From Clostridia bacterium (GTDB taxonomy: Bacteria; Bacillota; Clostridia; Oscillospirales; CAG-272): DNA of 59,302 nucleotides. This document shows positions 50,031-58,900 of this stretch, piece after piece; position 1 is the stretch's first letter; every line of letters starts with the position of its first letter. The position numbers and the translations under genes are program-made. The stretch is from contig JAGBCV010000001.1 in assembly GCA_017937845.1 (NCBI GenBank), forward strand, positions 1 to 59,302. The letters run 5' to 3'. The notes beneath the pieces are model-generated. The model ran no database searches. It was not told where the DNA came from and saw only the letters and a list, made by a program, of their open reading frames with translations.

Positions 50031-52012
50031 ATTGCATCTACCTCCGCCATGATCTGTTTATTGGAGAAGCCGGAAAGGTCCATAGCGCCGGAAGGACAAG
50101 CAACGGTACAAGCACCGCAACCTTGGCAAACGGCAGCGTTAACGGAAGCTACGCGGCGAATCTTTGTGGTTCTGTCGGGCATACGGAATTCCTTATCAAC
50201 GTATGTGATCGCGCCGTAAGGACATACCTTTTCACAGGAGGAGCAACCGTTACAGAGGTTCTCGTCGGAATGAGCCACGCAGGGGTTGGAAAGGAGCTTA
50301 TCCTTCGCAAGAAGACCGATGACCTTAGCCGCGCAAGCGGACGCCTGTGCAACGGTTTCGGGGATATCCTTCGGACCCTGGCAAACGCCGGAGAGGAAGA
50401 TACCTGCTGTCGGGCTTTCAACGGGACGGAGCTTGGGATGTGCTTCTGTGAAGAAGTCGTTGGTATCCATGCTTGCTGTGAGCATGGTTGCAAGGGGACG
50501 TGCGCTCTTATCGGGTTCGATCGCAGCCGCAAGAACGACCATATCCGCGTTGATGAGGATCTGTTCATTCATAAGAAGGTCTGCGCCGCGAACGAGGAGC
50601 TTGCCGTCGGGCTGAGGCATAACCTTACCGACCATACCCTTGATATAATGTACGCCGTATTCTTCAACGGCACGACGGTAAAATTCGTCGAAGTTCTTAC
50701 CGGGAGTACGAACGTCTATGTAGAATACGTAAACTTCGGTATCCGGATACTTATCACGAATGAGCATCGCATGCTTTGCGGTATACATACAGCAGATCTT
50801 GGAGCAATAGGGCTTACCGCAATCTGTGGTATCACGAGAACCGACGCACTGTACGAATACGATGGTATGCGGATGTGTCTTATCGGAGGGACGAAGGAGC
50901 GTACCGCCGTTAGGACCTGCCGCGTTCATGAGTCTTTCGAGTTCGAGAGAGGTTACAACGTCAGGGCTTTCATTGTAAGCAAATTCATCGTAACCGTCGA
51001 GCTTGATGGGGTTGAAGCCCGTTGCAACGACGATCGCGCCGTACTGCTGTTCAATGATCTGATCCTGCTGCTTGTAATCGATAGCGCCTGCCGCACAAAC
51101 CTTGGAGCAAACACCGCACTTGCCGTTTTTCAGCATATTGCAGTAGTCCGCATCGATGGTCGCAACCTTCGGGATCGCCTGTGCGAAAGGAATATAGATA
51201 GCGGAACGAGTGTCAAGACCGAGGTTAAAGAGGTTGGGGGTCTTCTTCTGAGGACATTTTTCGGTACATACACCGCAACCGGTACATTTTGTTTCGTCAA
51301 CAAAACGAGCCTTCTTCTTGATGGAAACGGTGAAGTTACCAACGAAGCCCTTTACCTTTTCCACTTCGCTGTAAGCGTAGATGTGGATCTTTTCGTTCTG
51401 CGCGCAGTCTACCATCTTAGGTGTCAAGATACAAGCCGCACAGTCAAGTGTCGGGAAGGTCTTGTCGATCTGCGCCATTTTACCACCGATGGTGGGTTCT
51501 TTTTCAACGAGGTCAACTTCATAACCTGCGTCTGCGATATCAAGCGCGGTCTGGATACCTGCGATACCGCCGCCGATAACGAGCGCACGTTTTACAACAG
51601 GGCTTTCGCTCGCGGTAAGAGGAGCGTTGAGCGCAACCTTTGCGATAGCGGTACGTCCGAGGACGATAGCCTTTTCGGTCGCAACTTTGATATCCTTATG
51701 AATCCAAGAGCACTGCTCACGGATATTAGCGATTTCAACCATGTAAGAGTTGAGTCCTGCGGCAGCCGCGGTCTTGCGGAACGTAGCCTCGTGCATACGG
51801 GGCGAGCAGGAACATACAACGATGCCGGTGAGTCCGTATTCTTTGATGGCGTTCTTAATAAGGTTCTGACCTGCTTCGGAACACATATACGGATATTCGG
51901 CGGAGAAAACAACGCCGGGTTCTTTGCCGAGTGCTTCGGCGACCGCTTTTACGTCAACGGTACCGGCAATATTCGTGCCGCAATGGCACACGAAAACACC
52001 AATTTTTTGCAT
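50021..52012 (-). CDS. hdrA: Heterodisulfide reductase subunit A-like flavoprotein
   Basis: A 663-residue HdrA. The N-terminal cluster domain (VCHCGTN, MCSEAG, VCSCSPRMHE) precedes the FAD site VIGGGIAGIQTAL (145-157). CAACILTPKMVDC (191-203) and CTGCGVCTEKCP (243-254) follow. Two C-terminal 4Fe-4S motifs have cysteines 587-597 and 629-639. HdrA holds the flavin that bifurcates electrons in methanogens. Together with FlxABCD it can split NADH electrons between ferredoxin and a high-potential acceptor, here plausibly fumarate. Confidence 0.95.
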   Translation of the reverse strand: MQKIGVFVCHCGTNIAGTVDVKAVAEALGKEPGVVFSAEYPYMCSEAGQNLIKNAIKEYGLTGIVVCSCSPRMHEATFRKTAAAAGLNSYMVEIANIREQCSWIHKDIKVATEKAIVLGRTAIAKVALNAPLTASESPVVKRALVIGGGIAGIQTALDIADAGYEVDLVEKEPTIGGKMAQIDKTFPTLDCAACILTPKMVDCAQNEKIHIYAYSEVEKVKGFVGNFTVSIKKKARFVDETKCTGCGVCTEKCPQKKTPNLFNLGLDTRSAIYIPFAQAIPKVATIDADYCNMLKNGKCGVCSKVCAAGAIDYKQQDQIIEQQYGAIVVATGFNPIKLDGYDEFAYNESPDVVTSLELERLMNAAGPNGGTLLRPSDKTHPHTIVFVQCVGSRDTTDCGKPYCSKICCMYTAKHAMLIRDKYPDTEVYVFYIDVRTPGKNFDEFYRRAVEEYGVHYIKGMVGKVMPQPDGKLLVRGADLLMNEQILINADMVVLAAAIEPDKSARPLATMLTASMDTNDFFTEAHPKLRPVESPTAGIFLSGVCQGPKDIPETVAQASACAAKVIGLLAKDKLLSNPCVAHSDENLCNGCSSCEKVCPYGAITYVDKEFRMPDRTTKIRRVASVNAAVCQGCGACTVACPSGAMDLSGFSNKQIMAEVDAICR

Positions 52013-52027
52013 GTCTTTTCTCCCTCC

Positions 52028-52411
52028 TTATTTCTTATACTTGCGGAATGCGCTGACGAGGAGCTGTCCGGGTGTATCGTCTTCCACAACACACGGGATG
52101 TCTTCCGCTTTCAAATGATTTTCGCCCTGACGGCGAGTAGCGATGAGACGAACAGCCTCAACGATCTTTGCAGGCTCAACGCCGCGGGGACAGCGTTCCA
52201 CGCAAGCAAAGCAAGTAAGACATTTGTAAATGGAAGGAGAATTGATGAGCTTGTCGATCTCGCCCTTCTCTACCATGTATACAAACTGATGCGGATGATA
52301 TTCCATCTCCTCATAAGAAGGACAAGTGCCGGAGCATTTGCCGCATCTCATGCATTTAAGGACGTTAACACCGCTGGAACGAAGGATTTGTTCTTTGTCG
52401 TTATTGTGCAT
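52028..52411 (-). CDS. hdrC: Heterodisulfide reductase subunit C-like protein
   Basis: A 127-residue HdrC with two 4Fe-4S motifs, CMRCGKCSGTCPS (20-32) and CLTCFACVERCPRG (about 64-77). It bridges HdrA to HdrB. It lies 12 bp after hdrB and 15 bp before hdrA, in the order B-C-A found in HdrABC loci. Length is normal for a stand-alone HdrC. Confidence 0.93.
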   Translation of the reverse strand: MHNNDKEQILRSSGVNVLKCMRCGKCSGTCPSYEEMEYHPHQFVYMVEKGEIDKLINSPSIYKCLTCFACVERCPRGVEPAKIVEAVRLIATRRQGENHLKAEDIPCVVEDDTPGQLLVSAFRKYKK

Positions 52412-52423
52412 TTGTCTGCCTCC

Positions 52424-53200
52424 TTATTTCACGCCGAGCGCTTCGGCAAGAAGCTCGGTGAAGTAGATGACGGGGATCTCGCTCTCCGCCTTGATGAGGT
52501 TATAGCGGCAAAGCGGGCAGGCTGTGATGATGCAGTCAGCACCGAAGCCGGCGGCGCTTTCCCAAACAGCAGAGCTGTTCTTCTTCGCCTGTTCGCCGTC
52601 CTCGAGAGTAACGTAAGCACCGCAGCATTCGTTACGCATCGGATAGATCACCGGGGTTGCGCCGATCGCGCGGATAAAGTCTTCGATGATTTTCGGATTT
52701 TCGGGATTGTCAAACTGCATCGTCTTTCCGGGGCGAAGCAGGAGACAACCGTAGTAAGCCGCAATCTTTCTTCCGGTAAGAGGATTCACTACTTTCTTTT
52801 TGAGTTCGTCAAAACCAACGACGTCGCGGAGCATTTCGAGATAATGCACGACATTCGTATCGCACGCTTCGCGCGCATCGATACCCATGTAGTTGCTGAC
52901 CTTGAAGTTCATATCGTCGTCTGTGTCAAGAGCGTACTTGGTCTGCTTGATGACGTTATGGCAAGCGGAGCAAAGCGTTACGAGCGCGTTGCCTTCCTTT
53001 TTCGCCGCTTCGAGCGCACGAACGGAGGAGAGCTTGGTTGCGATCTCGTCCTTTGCCGTGGTGTAAACACCGCCGCAGCACTGCCATTCGGGAAGCTCTG
53101 CGAGGGTGATACCGAGCGCTTGCGCGCTTCTTCTTGCGTAACCGTCAAGCTCTTTTGCTTTGGTTTTGAGAGTACAACCGGGATAATAGCTGAAAGTCAT
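52424..53200 (-). CDS. hdrB: Heterodisulfide reductase subunit B-like protein (two CCG domains)
   Basis: A 258-residue HdrB. Both cysteine-rich CCG domains are complete: Cys9, 41-42, 77, 80 and Cys152, 192-193, 228, 231. Each can hold the non-cubane [4Fe-4S] cluster that cleaves disulfides in methanogens. The intact ligands mean the protein could still act on a thiol/disulfide, or could simply relay electrons to FrdB. It begins the hdr-flx-frd block 18 bp after fumarase. Confidence 0.94.
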   Translation of the reverse strand: MTFSYYPGCTLKTKAKELDGYARRSAQALGITLAELPEWQCCGGVYTTAKDEIATKLSSVRALEAAKKEGNALVTLCSACHNVIKQTKYALDTDDDMNFKVSNYMGIDAREACDTNVVHYLEMLRDVVGFDELKKKVVNPLTGRKIAAYYGCLLLRPGKTMQFDNPENPKIIEDFIRAIGATPVIYPMRNECCGAYVTLEDGEQAKKNSSAVWESAAGFGADCIITACPLCRYNLIKAESEIPVIYFTELLAEALGVK

Positions 53201-53218
53201 GACAGATTTCCCCTTTCT

Positions 53219-54604
<1,386 letters not shown>

Positions 54605-54655
54605 ATTGAATCTCCACTTTCTAAAAATTTTATTCTTTTGATATTTGCTTACAAA

Positions 54656-55603
54656 TTAAAATGCAAGACCGGAGATAACTGCCTTGAGCGCATCTCCGCT
54701 GCGGCGAAGCGCCGCTTCTTCTTCCTCGGTAAGAGGAGTGGGAACCTTTGCAAATACGCCGTCGCTGTTGATCATGGTCGGGTAGCTGAGGCATACGTCG
54801 TCAACACCGTGTTCACCGTGCATCATGACGGATACGGGGAGTACGCAGCCGACGTTTTCAAGCACGCATTTGCACATATGTGCAACGGACATGGAAACCG
54901 CATAGAAGGTCGCGCCCTTTCTTGCGATAACACGGCCGCCGGAGGTGCGAACGTATTTTTCGATCGCTTCTCTGTCGATATCGGGGAGCATATTGCCTTC
55001 TCTTGCCTTCTTTTCTTTGTAAAGGCGAGCGCCGTTACCGTTGAGCTTTACAAGAGACCAGGGCAAGAACATGGAATCGCCATGCTCGCCGAGCATATAT
55101 GCGTTGATATAGGTAGAGTCGATATCATAGTATTCCGCAAGTCTGGAGCGCAGACGAGCAGAGTCAAGCATTGTACCGGAACCGAAAATATGGTTTTCCG
55201 GGATACCGGAATATTTCACAAAGGTGTATGTGAGAATATCGACCGGGTTTGCAACCAAAATGTAGATCGCGTCAGGCGCATATTTTGTGATTCTCGGCAT
55301 AATGCTCTTGAGAATATCTACGTTTGCCTGAGCAAGCTCAAGACGGGTCTGACCGGGCTTTCTCGGCAGACCGGATGTGATGACAACGATGTCGGAATTG
55401 ACAGCTTCCGCATAACCGCCCGCATAAACGGAGGAAGCACGGCAGAACTGCAAACCTTGTCTGATGTCAAGTGCTTCACCAAGTACCTTGTTTTCGTTGA
55501 TGTCGATCATAACGATCTCATCGGCAATGCCCATCATCGAAAGTGTGTACGAGATGGTAGCGCCAACGCTACCCGCACCGATAACAGTTACTTTCTTTCC
55601 CAT
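54656..55603 (-). CDS. mdh: Malate dehydrogenase of the LDH-like type
   Basis: A 315-residue enzyme of the lactate/malate dehydrogenase superfamily. GAGSVGATISY binds NAD, and the catalytic His is in GEHGDSMF. In the substrate-specificity loop (SGLPRKPGQTR) Arg81 stands where lactate dehydrogenases have Gln102, the known determinant of malate specificity. The remaining sequence and length resemble LDH. With fumarase and fumarate reductase downstream, reduction of oxaloacetate to malate with NADH is the likely role. First gene of the leftward operon. Confidence 0.85.
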   Translation of the reverse strand: MGKKVTVIGAGSVGATISYTLSMMGIADEIVMIDINENKVLGEALDIRQGLQFCRASSVYAGGYAEAVNSDIVVITSGLPRKPGQTRLELAQANVDILKSIMPRITKYAPDAIYILVANPVDILTYTFVKYSGIPENHIFGSGTMLDSARLRSRLAEYYDIDSTYINAYMLGEHGDSMFLPWSLVKLNGNGARLYKEKKAREGNMLPDIDREAIEKYVRTSGGRVIARKGATFYAVSMSVAHMCKCVLENVGCVLPVSVMMHGEHGVDDVCLSYPTMINSDGVFAKVPTPLTEEEEAALRRSGDALKAVISGLAF

Positions 55604-55782
55604 AAGTGTACCATCCTACTTCATGTTTTTTGTGGTTTGCATTTTTGCGCTTCAAAAAACGCAAAAAACGACAAAAGGGGATTTCCTTTTGTTCTATATT
55701 TGAAAATCGACAAAATATGTTTTGGAACGATGATCCGTTCGTTTTGATATCACGATATATTTTGCCATTCTGCTACGAGTAT

Positions 55783-55811
55783 ATTGTACCATATTCAAAA
55801 GCATATGTAAA
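55783..55811 (-). promoter_or_regulatory. mdh operon promoter
   Basis: Minus-strand TTTACA (55806-55811), a 17-bp spacer and TACAAT (55783-55788) lie 180 bp before mdh. The 5' leader between them and mdh is AT-rich and holds no clear riboswitch or terminator. Confidence 0.7.
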
Positions 55812-55822
55812 ATATGAAATTT

Positions 55823-55859
55823 GCATATCGATATGCTTTTATCGATAAGTATTTATCGA
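55823..55859. promoter_or_regulatory. Operator dyads upstream of the mdh promoter
   Basis: GCATATCGATATGC (55823-55836) is a perfect 14-bp palindrome starting 12 bp upstream of the -35. TCGATAA-GTAT-TTATCGA (55842-55859) is a second dyad. Both share a TATCGAT-type core. The position fits activation by the adjacent LysR-type protein, or redox control by another factor. Confidence 0.55.
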
Positions 55860-55983
55860 GATTCCCTGCATACAGATGGGAATACAGGCATTTTCATATC
55901 GGTCAGTTTGCATAATATTGATATATGTTTTTGAGCTGCATGATTTTTTCAAAAAAATCGGGAAATGACGCCATTCTTTTTTT

Positions 55984-55997
55984 GAATATCGATATTC
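55984..55997. promoter_or_regulatory. Third ATATCGATAT palindrome, 3' of the LysR gene
   Basis: GAATATCGATATTC is a perfect 14-bp palindrome with the same ATATCGATAT core as 55825-55834. It lies about 160 bp further upstream, so looping between bound dimers is possible. The rest of 55860-56069 holds only a weak A/T-rich inverted repeat (about 55941-55959). Confidence 0.45.
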
Positions 55998-56069
55998 CGT
56001 TTTAGAAATGTCATTTTCCCGAGAAAAACCGTTTTTTAACAATGCCGTTCACGAAATACCCTCGTATTT

Positions 56070-56999
56070 TTATCGAAGATCAAACTCGGTTTCGTTCTTG
56101 ATTTCAGATAAAATATCCACGAACCGACGGTCGATCTCCGTCAGCTTATATCCCTTTTGGAAGACGATAACGTCCTTGGTCCTTTCGTTTGGGATTTCAC
56201 ATTTTTTCTGTGCCAGGCTATGCTTTTCCAGTTCTTTTTTTCCAACGGGAGCGGTCAGCATATAGGCGTCGGGGAGCGTTTGCAGAAGCTCGATCGCCGT
56301 ACCTCTGTCATAGACGAAAACCGCCTTATCCGCCGCCGGTGATTTTGCCTCTCGGCGCACCTCACCAAACGAAAGATACGGTATAGATTCATCGCCAAAG
56401 GTGATGGGCGTCATGCCGCCAAGCTCTTGATAACTGATTTTTTCCACACCGCGGTAATGCCTTTCTGAAGTTAGAACCATGCTGTCAAATTCCCAAAATG
56501 GAATAACGTCCAGATCTTTATCTCGAATATAATCCATAAAATACTTCTCATGAAGCAACCGATAGCGCACGATACCGAGATTGAATGTCCCTGCGGCAAC
56601 GCTGTTGATGATCTGAACCGAATTGGTCTCACGGATATTCAAGCGAATCTTACCGTTAAAATCAAGCTCTGCCGCCATTTTTTTGACAGCGGAAGCGATA
56701 TACAAGCTGCGCGGAAAGGCAACGCCAAGGGCTTGCGCGGCGCTGTTTTTGTCGGACAAAGCTTCCATTTTTTCAATGCTCGCCAAAATATTTTTGGCGT
56801 AAACGAGAAAAACTGCACCCTTATCCGTCGGGATCACACCCTTGGAGGTACGTTCAAAGATCTGAAACCCCAAGGTTTCCTCCAGCTCCATGATGGCTTT
56901 ACTGAGGTTGGGCTGTCCCATAAACAGATTTTCGGCGGCTTGCGTGATCGAGCCAGTACGCTCTACCTCGACTGCGTATTTGAAATGCAATGTATTCAA
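56070..56999 (-). CDS. LysR-family transcriptional regulator
   Basis: A 309-residue LysR regulator. The N-terminal winged helix (GSITQAAENLFMGQPNLSKA) and linker are typical; the C-terminal substrate-binding domain covers residues 90-300 (VAFPRSLYIASAVKK, FNLGIVRYRL). A TTG start at 56999 follows GGAG. It lies upstream of, and reads in the same direction as, the malate dehydrogenase operon, with three related palindromes between them. It therefore probably controls the succinate locus in response to a small molecule, perhaps a C4 acid. Confidence 0.9.
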   Translation of the reverse strand: MNTLHFKYAVEVERTGSITQAAENLFMGQPNLSKAIMELEETLGFQIFERTSKGVIPTDKGAVFLVYAKNILASIEKMEALSDKNSAAQALGVAFPRSLYIASAVKKMAAELDFNGKIRLNIRETNSVQIINSVAAGTFNLGIVRYRLLHEKYFMDYIRDKDLDVIPFWEFDSMVLTSERHYRGVEKISYQELGGMTPITFGDESIPYLSFGEVRREAKSPAADKAVFVYDRGTAIELLQTLPDAYMLTAPVGKKELEKHSLAQKKCEIPNERTKDVIVFQKGYKLTEIDRRFVDILSEIKNETEFDLR

Positions 57000-57043
57000 A
57001 AATTCACTCTCCTCTTGCGCAAAAGTCCAATCTACATATTTAT

Positions 57044-57072
57044 ATTATAGCAAAAACCAATCAAAAAATCAA
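57044..57072 (-). promoter_or_regulatory. Promoter of the LysR gene
   Basis: Minus-strand TTGATT (57067-57072), a 17-bp spacer and TATAAT (57044-57049), about 45 bp before the TTG start. Confidence 0.65.
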
Positions 57073-57126
57073 GGAATTGACGGAATAAAATGTGAAAAGT
57101 GCTGTCTGAAAGCGATATATTCATCC

Positions 57127-57155
57127 TGCACAAATCCACACTTCCGATTTGTGCA
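57127..57155. promoter_or_regulatory. Inverted repeat between lysR and the flotillin promoter
   Basis: TGCACAAATC (57127-57136) and GATTTGTGCA (57146-57155) are perfect ten-bp arms around nine bases. It lies 26 bp upstream of the flotillin -35, with no T tract, so it looks like an operator rather than a terminator. Confidence 0.45.
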
Positions 57156-57180
57156 AGTAAACAAAACTTGTCGAAGCATA

Positions 57181-57353
57181 TTGACAAAAGAGGTAAAGTA
57201 TGCTATACTAACAACATCCGAAAGGGAGTAGTTCATTGCCTCGGCAATGTGCATATATCGTCAGGACAGCAGTTGCAGACGCTCGGTATATGCGGAAATC
57301 CACAAGATGACAACGAGACTTTTAGTGTATCTGATACGCTGGAAGTCTTTTTT
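57181..57353 (+). ncRNA. Riboswitch-like leader of the flotillin gene, yybP-ykoY type
   Basis: A consensus promoter (TTGACA 57181-57186, 17-bp spacer, TATACT 57204-57209) starts a structured leader. GAAAGGGAGTAG (57220-57231) and AACGAGACTTTT (about 57312-57323) can close a P1 stem. Inside are a CATTG/CAATG hairpin and a GCATATA/TATATGC stem enclosing CGTCA, features of the manganese-sensing yybP-ykoY class. The 3' P1 strand is also the 5' arm of a terminator (57317-57347, 13 bp, then six T). Binding would free the gene from termination. The class call is from memory of the consensus. Confidence 0.6.
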
Positions 57354-57414
57354 GTTTTCTCGGACTTCCCTCTTTTGGCAAATACAAAGACTATATTTAT
57401 AGGAGGAAAATTTT

Positions 57415-58839
57415 ATGGACCCCATCACAATTTTGATCATCGTTGGTGTCATCGTCGCGTTGCTTACGCTTTTCATCGCGTTTGGCTACCTCAAAGCGCC
57501 GCCGGATACCGCCTACATCATTTCCGGTCTTGGAAAGAAACGTATTCTCATCGGTAAAGCGGGTTGGCGCGTGCCGTTCTTTGAACGTGTTGACCGTCTT
57601 TCCCTCAGCGTCATGCAGGTAGACGTCAAGACCACGGAAGCCGTCCCGACCAATGAATTTATCAACGTTTCCGTCGACGGCGTTGCCAACATCAAGATCT
57701 CATCCGACCCCGAGCTGCTCAAACGCGCCGCAGAATCGCTCCTCGGCAAAAACCGTCAAGAGCTTGTCGCGCTCGTGACACAGGTCCTCGAGGGCAATAT
57801 GCGTGAAATCGTCGGCTCTGTCGGACTCAAGGAAATGGTCCAGGATCGTCAGGGCGTTGCGAAAAAGATTACCGAAAACGTCGTTCCCGATATGGAAAAG
57901 CTCGGTATCGAGGTCGTAAACTTCAATATTCAGAACTTCAAGGATGCCGCAGGCACGATTGAAAATATGGGTATTGACAACGTCGAGCAGATCCGCAAAA
58001 ACGCGCAGATCGCCAAAGCCAACGCGCAGAGAGATATCGCCATTGCGACATCCAAGGCGCAACAGGAATCCAACGCAGTCAAGGTGGAATCGGAAAAAAA
58101 GATCGCCGAACAGAACGCCGAGCTTGCCGTTCAGCAAGCCGACATGAAGGTTCGCGCAGACACCAAGAAGGCGGAAGCAGACGCCGCATACTCCATTCAA
58201 CAGGAAAATCAGCGTAAGATCATCGAAATCGCCAAGACGAACGCCGATATCGCGCGCCGCGAAAAAGAAGCAGAGCTTGCTGAAAAAGAGATCGCCATCA
58301 AGGAACGCGAGCTTGACGCGGAGATCAAGAAGCAGGCAGACGCGATGAAATACCGCTCCGAAAAAGAAGCGGAGGCAGAACTCATCAAGCGCCAAAGAGA
58401 AGCAGACGCACGCCAGTACGAAGCCATCAAAGCGGCAGAAGCCAAGAAAGCCGAAGCCGAAGCACTCAGATTCGCTATGGAACAGGAGGCGGAAGGTATC
58501 CGCGCCAAGGGTCTCGCTGAAGCGGAAGCCATCGAAAAGAAGGCAGAAGCACAAAAGAAAATGGGTGAAGCATCCGTCCTTGAAATGTACCTCACCGCTC
58601 TTCCCGAGGTCGTCAAGAACGCCGCTACACCGCTCGCCAAGACCGACAAGATCGTGATGTACGGCGACGGCAACTCCACAAAGCTCGTTCGTGACGTTAT
58701 GAACAGTGCCGACCAAATCATGGAAGGCGTAAAGCAATCCACAGGCATCGATATCACAAGCTTGCTTGCAGGCTTTGTCGGCGGAAAAGCCGCACAGACA
58801 GAATCCAAAGCGGCTGACGATACCGAAGAAAACGAATAA
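57415..58839 (+). CDS. floT: Flotillin-like SPFH membrane-scaffold protein
   Basis: A 474-residue flotillin. One N-terminal membrane segment (ILIIVGVIVALLTLFIAFGY) is followed by the SPFH/band 7 domain (about residues 30-190, including PPDTAYIISGLGKK). A long Ala-Lys-Glu coiled coil (about 200-400) and a C-terminal oligomerisation part with LEMYLTALPEVVKNAATPLA complete it. Flotillins organise membrane microdomains and fluidity. The usual NfeD partner is not present downstream in this window. It is controlled by the leader described at 57181-57353. Confidence 0.93.
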   Translation: MDPITILIIVGVIVALLTLFIAFGYLKAPPDTAYIISGLGKKRILIGKAGWRVPFFERVDRLSLSVMQVDVKTTEAVPTNEFINVSVDGVANIKISSDPELLKRAAESLLGKNRQELVALVTQVLEGNMREIVGSVGLKEMVQDRQGVAKKITENVVPDMEKLGIEVVNFNIQNFKDAAGTIENMGIDNVEQIRKNAQIAKANAQRDIAIATSKAQQESNAVKVESEKKIAEQNAELAVQQADMKVRADTKKAEADAAYSIQQENQRKIIEIAKTNADIARREKEAELAEKEIAIKERELDAEIKKQADAMKYRSEKEAEAELIKRQREADARQYEAIKAAEAKKAEAEALRFAMEQEAEGIRAKGLAEAEAIEKKAEAQKKMGEASVLEMYLTALPEVVKNAATPLAKTDKIVMYGDGNSTKLVRDVMNSADQIMEGVKQSTGIDITSLLAGFVGGKAAQTESKAADDTEENE

Positions 58840-58853
58840 CAAATCGTTGATAC

Positions 58854-58889
58854 AAAAAGAAGAACCCGCAGATGCGGGTTCTTCTTTTT
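58854..58889. terminator. Bidirectional terminator between flotillin and LRR genes
   Basis: A 17-bp stem (arms 58854-58870 and 58873-58889) built on AGAACCCGCA/TGCGGGTTCT, with A and T runs at either end, serving two convergent genes. Confidence 0.92.
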
Positions 58890-58900
58890 ATCGTATTCGA

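Noticed and set aside
54656..55603. Annotation as L-lactate dehydrogenase
   Set aside because: Arg at the substrate-discriminating position and the fumarase/fumarate reductase context favour malate. Dual activity cannot be excluded.
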